A DNA stretch of 50,000 nucleotides from Chromera velia (lineage: Eukaryota > Sar > Chromeraceae): assembly GCA_018398765.1 (NCBI GenBank), contig JAHBMJ010005136.1, forward strand, positions 1 to 50,000, given 5' to 3'. Shown here piece after piece: positions 30,867 through 41,022 of this stretch. A program made the position numbers and the translations under genes. Numbering within the stretch: the stretch's first letter is position 1; each line of letters starts with the position of its first letter. The notes under the pieces were generated by a model, which saw only the letters and a program-made list of their open reading frames with translations, did no database searches and was not told where the DNA came from.

Positions 30867-32829
30867 ACATGCATGGGTTGAGGCCTTCTCTTTGTTTCGT
30901 CTGTGCCGTTATCTTTACTTGCTCCGGATGCGCCTCCTCTCCTCCTCTGCCTTTCATTCCCGTGCACACCGCATTCGATCGTCTCGGTTGTTCACCTGAC
31001 TCACCCGCTCATTTATCCCGCATCCCTCTTTCATTCATTTTGTCCCTTAATTCCTGCTGGACCGAATGACTGCATGCAGAGCTCAAGCCCGACGACCGAG
31101 TTCGCAGAGAGTGACGCCTCATTCATGTCTACCAAGCCGAGTCCTGTTTCAAAGCCCTCGCAGTCACCTGAGGGAAAGAGAAAGACCGCATTCAACCTCT
31201 CTGAGCTCGGAAAGTCTTTCGTCGAGAACGGACCGGCGACGAGCGATGCAGTCAAGCCGCGAATCAAGAAGTCACTCACTCAAGCCGTGGGGGCAGTAGA
31301 CGATGACAGCCGAACACCGAAAGGCTCCTCCCCCCCCAGAAGTCCCTCAAAGGGGCATATCGGCCTCGGGTCTGCTGGGTCGGCCCGCGACTCTCCTCTC
31401 AGCGTCAGCAGTGGTCTCAACGTGGTGGCAAACCTCGAGGAAGAGAGAGCAGTTGCTTTGAACCAGGAATTTCAGAACAGGTGGATATCCTACTACAAAA
31501 AGGTCAGGCGATACTCTGTCGGTCTGTGACAGTCTTCCTCCCTGTCTGTCGTTCCCCTTCCCCCTCTCCCTGTTTCTTCCCCCCTGTTTCTGTGTCAGCG
31601 ACTTTTCATGTTTTCCTTCGAAAACCTGTTGCCTCGGAGGAACGTTAGAGAGATCATCTCCCCCTCTTCTTCTGTCTCGTTTTCTGAATCATTTTTCCGG
31701 CACACGAGGCGTCTGCCTGTCACAGCCGATGTTGCATGGTTTGTGCATTTACGCACAAGTGCTTCGATCATCGAATGGGCACTCTATGTCTATGTCAGCC
31801 TTCCTTATGCGCGCTACCTACACACACATGTCAGAATTAAGTGAAAGCCACAATTAGTGACAAACTAGGTGACGCACCATCAAGCTGCATGTCGGAGATC
31901 TTCCCTTCCGTCTCTTCTTTGCTGTTGACAGCGCTCCTCTGTTTGACTCTTTCCTTTCTGCTCGACTACTTATGTATGAACGCATGCAGTGGCAAAAGTA
32001 CCAACAATTGGAGCTGAGATTCTTGGAACTCAAGATGAAGGAGACAGTCCAGCGGCAAAGACGGCAGCTGCATCGGGCCCTCCAGGGGGGAGGCGGGGAG
32101 GAACGTGATTCTACTTCTCGTCAGAACTACGAGGAAAGAATCAAGGAGATGCACAGAAGGCAGCGGGAGGAACTTGAGGTGTTTTTGCGAAGTCTCGACC
32201 GGAAATCTTTCTCTCTGCCAGCCCCCCCTCCGTTCCCCCCGCCCTTGCGATCTGTGTGTCCCCCTCCTCTTCCCCCCCCAGTACGGGAGGAAGCCCAGAA
32301 GTGCACAATCCACATGGACAACTTTGAGCACTTCATCTCTGACATGGAAAAGATGAAGGTCTTCCGGTACAAGGGCACTCAGATGTCTGAGTACATTCGG
32401 TTGCAGGGGGAGGTGAGCGCTGCCCTACACAGTCTCAAACGTCTTGTGGGTGCAGAGAACTCGACAGGGGGAAGGCGTCGCATCGCCTCCCTCCTTATCC
32501 GGTCTCTCGTAAACCGCTTCAAGGACCTCATGGCGCGGTCCCAGCGCCACTGGGACAGCCCCACCTGCCGCCTCTACTCTTCCATGATCAGGCAGGAGAC
32601 AGGGAGCCATGGGGCGACACACACAGGGGAAGGTGTTGGGAGGAAAGAGGAAACCGACACTGGAGGAAACAGCCGTGACGGTCCGCAAGCGCCCCCTCCA
32701 CCCACGCCTCCGGCTACCGCCCGCAAGTTCCACTTCCTCGACCTCTTCCACAGATGGCCACGTCAGCCTGAGGTCTCTCTCCCCAACCCTCAGCCCCACT
32801 TTTTGGACCTCTTCCACAAATGGCGATGA
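30069..32829 (+). CDS. Coiled-coil protein of about 480 residues, unknown function
   Basis: Four exons join in phase 0: 30069-30164 (MAARCYGVHARVPGVAQRPN), 30349-30435 after TTTTTGCGCAG (ADQAAEPCKHPVLALPEKSR, donor CTGCAG|GTAAAG), 31080-31502 after CTGCATGCAG, donor AAAAAG|GTCAGG, and 31990-32829 after CGCATGCAG. Residues about 62-180 are serine/proline-rich and likely disordered (SPLSVSSGLNVVANLEEER). The exon 3/4 junction encodes one continuous coiled coil (NQEFQNRWISYYKK joined to WQKYQQLELRFLELK). A proline-rich linker and a helical basic region follow (RRRIASLLIRSLVNRFKDLM). Near the C-terminus the motif HFLDLFHRW / HFLDLFHKW occurs twice. Cytoskeletal or scaffold use is possible, but no family is recognised. 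Confidence 0.75.
30515..30866. repeat. Compound TG/TGTGCG/GTGTCTGTGC microsatellite in intron 2
   Basis: TG runs, then GTGTCTGTGC units (30721-30770), then (GTGTGC)n with one GTGTGAATGTGC interruption near 30795, then TG. It is the reverse-complement design of 8238-8650, so both host introns carry it in the same sense relative to transcription. Confidence 0.95.
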
Positions 32830-33539
32830 GATGAAGAAGAAGGGGCGGGGGGGGGATGAGCGGTCCTTCATTGCTCTCCCGCGCACATTCAGGGCGTTGA
32901 GAAGGGGACGGAAGGGCGGGCGGTCTCCTCTCCTCTATCGTTTGCAAGAAGTTTCTCTTTTTTTCGCTTCAGACTTCTGTGCACTTCACCCATTCTCTGT
33001 TTGCCTCTCTTGCTCTCTCTCACACGCACACACTCACACACGTGAGCTAAGCATCAAATCAATTCATGGGGAGGCATTGCCAACTCGGCCCTGTCGGTGT
33101 GCTTCAGAGAGATTGACTGCGAGGAGAGAAGAGAGAATGGAAGGGAAGGGAAGGGAAAGGAAGGGCGAAGGGCATATGGGACGGGGGAGGGAGAGGGAGA
33201 GGGAACAAAGAACGCACCAATCTGACTCCTTCCACGGATTTCTGGCTCGTCTGCTCTGTTCTTTCTTTTATCCGTTGGAAGGAATTAGATTTAAAAACAA
33301 ACATGGTTCGTTCACTCGATGCATGCATACCGTCTTGCATGGCTTTTTTTGCATGCCTGTCTTTCTCGCTTTAATTGTGGGGGTGGGTGGGGCGGGTTGT
33401 GTGACCGGTAGTGTCATCATGCTTTCAGAGAACGCAAAGGAAGGACGAAGGAAAGAAGCCTTCCACATCAGTAGGCCATACCGACGTGGGCCAGTGGAAG
33501 GAGGGAAAAGAATGCGGTCCGGTCCAATTCGCCATCTTG

Positions 33540-33873
33540 CAAGGCTCTGTTCAAGGTGAGGAACAGAGAGCGAGAAACCGCGAGAAACAGGGAAAATGAG
33601 AGGCAAAGTGCACTATGCACAAAAAAAAAAGGAAGAAAGAATGAATGAATGAATGCAAGGCTCTGTTCAAGGGGAGGAACAGAGAGCGAGAAACCGCGAG
33701 AAACAGGGAAAATGAGAGGCAGAGTGCACTATGCACAAAAAAAAAAGAAAGAAAGAATGAATGAATGAATGCAAGGCTCTGTTCAAGGGGAGGAACAGAG
33801 AGCGAGAAACCGCGAGAAACAGGGAAAATGAGAGGCAGAGTGCACTATGCAAAAAAAAAAAGAAGAAGAAAAA

Positions 33874-33905
<32 letters not shown>

Positions 33906-34025
33906 ATGAATGAATGAATGAATGCAAGGCTCTGTTCAAGGGGAGGAACAGAGAGCGAGAAACATCTAGGGAAAAAAAAAGGCAGAGCGCACTATGGAAA
34001 GAAAATTTAAAAAGAAAGAAAGAAA
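33540..34025. repeat. About 115-bp tandem repeat, four copies
   Basis: Each unit holds CAAGGCTCTGTTCAAGGGGA, GGAACAGAGAGCGAGAAACC, then AGGCAGAGTGCACTATGCA, poly-A, (GAAA)n and (AATG)n. Units start near 33539, 33656, 33770 and 33924; the third is lengthened by its (AAAG)n and the fourth is diverged and cut short. Confidence 0.95.
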
Positions 34026-34112
34026 GCAGAGAGGAGGAGTTTATGATGATGAAGACTTAAACCAATGAATTGGTATTGAAGATCGAGGGAAAATTAATTA
34101 AGGGAACAGATT

Positions 34113-34136
34113 GGGGGGGGGGGGGGGGGGGGGGGC
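34113..34136. repeat. Poly-G tract
   Basis: About two dozen consecutive G, then CGGGGGG. Likely a quadruplex former and a sequencing weak spot. Confidence 0.9.
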
Positions 34137-34785
34137 GGGGGGAGTTGGGATTTTGGCATGCAGATCGAAATTAAAGGAATTCATCTGACCTGCATGCAGT
34201 GACTGTCCACCGGGGGCATGCAGAAGCGAGAGAGCAAATTTTCGTTTCTTCGAGTGACCATACGAACATGCGTAGAGTGCATCCGAATTCAAGCTTCTGC
34301 TGGCTGTTCTGCATGCATTGAAGGTGGATCAGAAACCGAAGGGTTTGCGAGGGACGTCTGACGGATCGAGTGATCCCTCTGTCTGTCAGCACCGGCCCGA
34401 GTTTTCGATGTCTTTCATCCTGGTTCTTCTCTTCTCCTGCATGCATGCTTTGAAGTTCAGACAGAAAAAAGCGATCCTGCTCTACAAGCTCAGAGGGCAG
34501 CTGCGGGAGAGGGGCGAGGGAGGGAGGATGTCTGGGAAGAATGCCATGAGCAGAGCTGAGGGCACCCACCCACATGCAACACTGCGCATTGAGTCACTAT
34601 TTTTTCCTGCCCGTGTGTCTCTCTCTCTTTCTTCTCCTTTGAGCCTCCCACACCTACCACCAGTGCAAGAGAGAGCAGTGGAAAACGAGAGGGAGAAAGT
34701 ACGCAGGGAGGATGCAGAGGGAGATTCGGAGACGGAGACGGAGATTCAGAGGGAAAAAAAGACATGAGAGGCAGGAGAGAGGGGC

Positions 34786-34820
34786 AAGAATGGACAGAGA
34801 GAGAGAAGGAGGGAGGGAGG

Positions 34821-34859
<39 letters not shown>

Positions 34860-34892
34860 AGGGAGGGAGGGAGGGAGGGAGGGAGAGGAAAA
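34786..34892. repeat. (GA)n/(GGGA)n microsatellite
   Basis: AGAG and GGGA runs with no coding character. Confidence 0.9.
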
Positions 34893-35916
34893 CGCGGACA
34901 GAGAGAGACGCAAAGAGAGAGAAGCACGGCACACAAGAACGCCACTTTTTTTTTGTAAGACATCACTGCCCTTGTCTGTTTGCAGCTTTGTTTGTGTGTC
35001 CGATGAGAATCATTCAGAGTGAAAAACATGAAATGAAAAAGTGTGAATTTGGTCATTGGCAATCCTGGTCATGCATCACTCGCTTAATTATTGAATTTCC
35101 TTTCGAGGTGCGACTTTCTTTTCGTGCTCATTTTTTGATGTCATTATTCACGACGAACGGTGTCACAAAACAAAGAGGGAGGCATGCCGATGCATGGCGT
35201 TTTCTTTGTGTCCATCCACTTAAGTAGTGATGCACAATCGCCGTGAATGCAAGCTAGCAACGGAATTCAGGAGAAGAAAGGCTGAGTTGAGTATTCACAT
35301 AGGAAGAGATAACCGACTGTTTCCCTATTCCTTCCAGAGTTCCCTGCAGGTCACCTCCAATGTGTCCCTGCCCTTCATGGTTAAATGGGGACTCTGGGTA
35401 TGCTCAGCTCTACTTCCCACTTGGCAATTGACTCCTCTGCTGATGAAAGTCTGTTCATGAGCGAATGAAAGTTTCATGCATGCGTGTCAGCAGTCACTCG
35501 GTCTTAACAGCTTGAGAAGCGCGCGCTGTCCGCAGATTTCGGTGTCGGACTCCTGATGATTCCACAAGACCTGGGGGGGGCTGGTGGGGCCTTCTTTGGC
35601 TGCTTGGGTAGTCAGGGCTGCTAGCCAGTCGCACTTCTCATTCAAGCTTTCATGCACGTTTTACTTCAAATGCACCATCCAACCTTTTTGCGTGTCCGAT
35701 CGATGCTCGCTCTGTGTGTTGTTGCACAGTCTGAGAGGGAAAAAGACGAATCAGGGGAGCCTCTCTGCATGAGAAGTCACATTGAAAGAGAGAGAGAGAG
35801 ATGCAGCCTTTAAACTTTGCCTCTTCCTTCCAAAGTCGTCCGCGGTGTTTTCTCATGCAAGTTGATGTACACGCATGGGACGGGAAGAAGCTAGAATGAT
35901 CTTGCGTGGACCGTTT

Positions 35917-35918
35917 TC

Positions 35919-35961
<43 letters not shown>

Positions 35962-36040
35962 GTCTGTCTGTCTAGCTCTCTGTCTGTCTGTCTGTCTGTC
36001 TGTCTGTGTGTCTCTGTGTGTGTGTGTGTGTGTGTGTGTG
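35917..36040. repeat. (TGTC)n then (TG)n microsatellite
   Basis: More than 20 TGTC units with CTC and AGC interruptions, followed by about 12 TG units. Confidence 0.95.
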
Positions 36041-37329
36041 TTGGTTGAGTCGAGAGGATCGCGAACCTGTTTTCTTTTCTCTTTTCACAAAACCTCAAAC
36101 GATCGATCCAACATTGAACGAGTCTGTTTCTTTGTTTTTGGCTCCAGAATCAATGCCTCGATTGACTGCGTGCATGGATGGATCGTGCCATTCATTCATG
36201 CCTCCTGCAACGGTTTGTTGATCGATTTGCGTTTTCTGTGCATGTGCTGGTGGCTCTGTTGAACAGAACAACAAAGTATCATGCAAAAAAAGACGATCAA
36301 CTTGAAGAAGCTGCGCTGCACAACATGAAGGACGGCAAGCAAATGTCCTAAGAGGGATCGAACAGCGATGGTTGCAGTGCGACTCACAAAGTCACATGGT
36401 GTATGAAGTTTTGTTTGGTGCCTTTGATTTCTTTTCGTTTCTTTTGTCTCCTGTCATTCCATTGAGAAGTTCTTGGCAAATGAAAGGAAGGGCCTTTCAG
36501 ATCCAGGAAAGAGAGTCTCACGCATTGTTTTGCTTTTCTGGGAGGGGCTGCAGAGCTTTCATGTTTATTTCATTTTGTCGTACGTTTCACTTCTTTTGTA
36601 CTTTCTTTGTATTATGAAAGGAATTAACAGTTTCCTTTCTTTTTGGCATTATCCTCTCTCTCTTTCTATCAGTGTCTGCGTTTGTGTGGTTGTGGGTGAG
36701 TGTCAGTCTGTGTGTCCAATCACTCCCTCAAATTCTCTCGATCGCTTTCTTTGTCAAAAGTCATCTCTCTCTCTCTCTCATGATTCGGGATGCAAAGCAG
36801 GATGATTCTCTCGATCTTGCTTAAAGTTTCTCTCTCTCTGTCTCTGACTCCCCATCCCAATGCGCCTCCAGGTCCCTCTGGCACGGACCAGAGAAGGGGA
36901 AGGGGGATAAAGGGTTTTTCCAGGAGTTAGAATTTTGAGAAGTCAAAAAGGCTGCTGGTGGGGCTGTGGGGAAGGAGAACAGATGGAAGCAGAAGCCGGG
37001 GGTGGCGACGAACAGACGTTCCCCGCATTTCTACGGTGATCTGCTTGCCCTGCTTGAAGTTCTCTCTTCCTTTCTCTCTGCCTCCTCTCCCTCTGCCTCC
37101 TAAGCTTCACCCCTTCCATCACTCTTCTCCTCCATCCTTTCCTGTCCTTTGTAGGTCTCTGCTTGATGCGCACAGCTGCGAAGTCTGCAAGCACACAGTT
37201 AAACCATCGAAGGAAAGGCCTCCCAACAGGCCTCTTCCCCTCAATGTGGCCTCAATGTTACGTACTATGGGAGTTTGTGTATGCAGCAAATGGGATAAGT
37301 CACTTATCTTAGTTAAAAATTTTTGAAAC

Positions 37330-37980
37330 TCCACCTAGGGTTTGGCATCAATTAATCAATTAATCGATAAACCAATCAACCGTTAAAATTCCACATCTAT
37401 AGTATACTTTAAATTGTACTAAAATTAAATTTGTATAATCAAAGTACTATATGATTTACTGGCAGACTCATCATCATCATCATACGCCATCGCTATCGGC
37501 CCATAATAGGCGTCTAGCGTTCGGCAAGTCACGACACGTAAGGTAGATTGTTACTAAGATTGTTAAATGATAGACCTAGTGAAGCACCCTTATTTGGCAA
37601 CATTTGGTAACATTTAACACCTGCTAGCTTAACAAACTAGTTAACAAAGCATTTTTTCTGGCACACTACTGCCTTCATAATTTAACTAGCTATGCCATTA
37701 TAATATTAGATATGACTTAAAAAAACTTATTGTCAGTATGCAATTTGTTACTACTAGTAAGTCTTACGTTACTAGGAATAGTTGTAAAAATTTAGGTGAG
37801 TGTTAAGTATTAATCAATCAATCAATCAACTATATGATATTGTATGTACAGTGAGCAAAAAGACTTATAGGAATGCTTTTATAATCTGTTGATCAGTCGG
37901 CCTCCCAATGCACACTAGAATGCACACAGTATGAAAGCAAAGCACGCAGATGGCTTAATTAGCTGATTTCAGAAAAAAAC
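37330..37980. other. AT-rich island, no gene seen
   Basis: Contains (CATCAT)n at 37466, ATTAATCAATTAATCG at 37351 and (AATC)n at 37812. It may be a decayed transposable element; I found no convincing terminal repeats. Confidence 0.4.
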
Positions 37981-39094
37981 AGCAGCGGCTTCTTTACTAA
38001 GCCTGAGCAGGTAGAATACATTGTCTTTCAGACCCGTTTTCTAAATTCAATAACGACAGAAGAGATTGTGTCGCAGATCGACTCCCAGCGGGAGGGCAAA
38101 AGAGTGAAGGAGCAGTGCGGGGAAGTAGTTCTCGATCCTTCATCGGATAGCAGAAGGGTGGCTGGACAAAGGTCAGGGGGGATCGAGCGTAAAGGCTCTT
38201 TTTCTCGCTTTTTCTCCTTTCCGTCTCCCAGTGGACAGAAAGAAGGAAACGTGATTGAGGAAAGAACGGCTGAGGGGCCCCGGCGGAGTTCCAGAGTCAT
38301 GCATGTCGCTTCTTTTTTGCCATTAATTCCTGTTTCCCGTTGGAAGGAAGACAAAAGGGAAACCTGGGGACCTGCAGCCTGTGGGTGTGTGTTGTGTGTT
38401 GTACTCTAAAATCTGTCTGTCTACCCCCCCCCTTCCGTTCTCTTTTGTTTCCATTCGTACAGCATTAGTACGATGCTTGTGCCTGTCATTTCTTATTTGT
38501 GCAAAAGGTCGGCAAGTGAAAAGCCTTCGACCCCTGCACCCTGACAGCATGCGAACCCGTACGGAGCCGGAGCCCCTGGGTGGGGAGACGGTGACTACTC
38601 TCCCACTCTGCGGCACCCCTCAGTCCCTCCCCTCTATCTATTTTTTTTTTTTTGGCTTTTCTGCTTTGTTTCTTCCTTCTGTCCGACAAGTTTGACCTTG
38701 CTTAAACCCGAGAGCTCGGGCCGACCGTCATTGACGGCCGCCAGCACAGCATGCGAACCCGTTTCCAGGCGAGGGACAAGCCTCGTTTCCGAGGGTTGTG
38801 GTCACTCCCTTCTCTGCACTTGTCGGTCAGGTGTCCGTTGCATCTCGCCTTTCTGTGGAGCTTTCTACTTCCCTTTTGCCTCTTTTTTTTTTTCTGTCTA
38901 TTTCAAAGTAAGCGTGTGTGTGTGTGTGTGTGTGCGTGTGCGTGATTGCCTCCCTCGAGGCTCTACCCCTGAACGTCCAAACGTGTTTGGCGCCCGGGTG
39001 TCTGGCGCCCGTTCTGCAGGCCTGCTATGACTGAGACCTGGCTGGTTACATGATTGTGGTCGTGGATCTCTCGGTTGATCAGTCTCCGTCCCTC

Positions 39095-39184
39095 ATCGCT
39101 CCTTCCTTCCTTCCTTCCTCCCTTCCTTCCTCCCTTCCTTCCCTCCTTCCTTCCTTCCTTCCTTCCTTCCCTCCTTCCTTCCTG
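39095..39184. repeat. (CCTT)n microsatellite
   Basis: About 22 CCTT/CCCT units ending at CTGCAG. Confidence 0.95.
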
Positions 39185-40199
39185 CAGCATCGAAGGAACA
39201 GAAGACACAAAGAAAAGAAAATACCATTGAGACCCCTCAACACATGTTCAGTCGACCGTTGGTCCTGGGATTCACCTCAGCCTTTTGTCACCTGTTGTCA
39301 AAATAGAACGGAGTCAGCCACGCACATTTGAGCGCAGCCAGATTTATCGATTGCTACAGAACAACCAGCCAGACAGCCAAACGGAAGGAAATGCGAAGAC
39401 AGGAGTCCCCAAAGCAGAGTATCCAAAGTTTGCAATCACAAAACCCTTCATTCATTCTTGGATCACACTTACTTGGGCCTCAGTGTACTTGCTTTCGACA
39501 GACGATACGAGCATGCAAGATAGGCAGGAAGCTTCGAATGCATAAAGCAGGCAGGGGAGGGAAAAACAACGCCCTTTCATTCCGTTCTGACAGCTGACTG
39601 ACCATTGCCAAGCAAGGGCCCCCATACCACTAAAGAAGGAAACCTTCGAGAGGCGTGCGTCTACAGTCAGACCCTTGTGGCATGTCCTGTCGCCTTGTGA
39701 GTGTCTCTTTGCCTCTGGCTGCCTTCGCCTTCTTCTCTTCTCTTGTGCCTCGTCCATGGCAGCAGTTGATCCTTTCCACCTTTCACCACTTCAGCATTCA
39801 GGCGGGAGGTGTCCTGATCGCTCCTGCACGTATCAAAAGAAAGCGGGGCAGGAAGGTAAAAGAGGCCCGAGACAGCATCCAGGCTATTCAAGAAGGAATC
39901 CAGACACCAAGAAAGAGACGGATTGGAAGACTCAATGGAAGTGCATAATTGCTTTGCATCTGAAAAGCCGACCGACTCAGTTTAATCGCATGCATTACAT
40001 TCAATTGGCGCAGAGAGAAGCAAGAACAATTCAGCGAAATACATACGTATCGATAGAGTGAGAGCGGATCACAGTCCGACGGACCGTTGACAAGATCGGT
40101 GAAAACAGAGAAAAATGCACAAAACCGTATCCTGGCCGAGTGCGAGAACTCTAAGCATTCCGAGAGCACAAACGTCAAATGACCCACCAGAAATTTGCT

Positions 40200-40660
40200 C
40201 TCCAAATTCTAATGAGCCACTGATAACCTCGCAAACGACCTCAAACCGCTTCCCCCCCCGAAGGCACACAAAGAGGTCGCATTTCCTCGGCAATCTCCAA
40301 CCACGCCTCCTTGAACCGAACGAAAATGGACATGCGCCCACACCTACATCCCCCCATCGTTGCATGCTCTCTGGACACGTGGATGGATCGACAGGAAGTA
40401 CCCACCAACCGCCATACGCATACACGTACTCTCAGTTCGATCATTCAGTCTCCCGATGATTCTATCTGGTCCAGTGCTTCAATCACCCCTGCAGGCTGCC
40501 CCCCCTTTTTCAAACACCCCCCGGCACTTTTTTCTTTTGAACGGGAAGAAGGTTGAGTGTCAACTTCCCCTGCTTCTGCGACCAGCCCCCTCCCTGACAG
40601 ACATTTAAATATTCTTTCACATTCTCGAATCGATTCAGCACGCCACAGTGACTGCAACAC
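40200..40660 (-). other. Possible minus-strand exons, unknown product
   Basis: Minus-strand readings such as MSIFVRFKEAWLEIAEEMRP (near 40335-40275) and VIEALDQI after GCAGCCTGCAG (near 40485) look protein-like, but in-frame stops and missing joins leave them unproved. Confidence 0.2.
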
Positions 40661-41022
40661 CTCTACGCTTCCCTAGCCACCTTCAGACGGCTCCAGCTCG
40701 TCTTCATACGAACAAGGCAGGCAGAGCCACCCCCTGTACCAATATTCATACTGAAGCCGTCATTTCATTCGACGGTCGACCACGCCGACGCTGACAAGAC
40801 CGTCAGATAGAAGCACTCCAACGCGTTCCCCCCCCCGCTGCCCACCACAAATACTGTGCGGAATGCTCACTAGACAAGACAGAAAAGACAGACGACCGTG
40901 CCGCTAATATTTAAAGAGAAAATCTGCCTCCCCCCTAGTACCCTCACTCTGACGAAAGAGAGCGAACCAACCCAGGAAGGCTCCCTTCTCCCTCCCTCTC
41001 TCCCTCCCACATGCTCCCTCCC

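Larger units (their letters stand above)
34300..39948 (+). other. Possible plus-strand gene of small exons in repeat-rich DNA
   Basis: I list this only as a lead. Segments with good acceptors and protein-like reading are: 35339-35398 (CCTTCCAG| then VTSNVSLPFMVKWGLW |GTATGC); 38033 to about 38300 (GTCTTTCAG| then TRFLNSITTEEIVSQIDSQR); about 38510-38589 (RQVKSLRPLHPDSMRTR, donor GAGACG|GTGACT); and about 39793-39948 (CACTTCAG| then AGGVLIAPARIKRKRGRKVK, ending RRIGRLNGSA and stop). I could not prove that they join. A minus-strand exon is also possible near 34500-34430 (CTCTCCCGCAG| then LPSELVEQDRFFLSELQ). The stretch between is AT-rich (37.3-37.9 kb) or microsatellite. No family is recognised. 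Confidence 0.25.
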
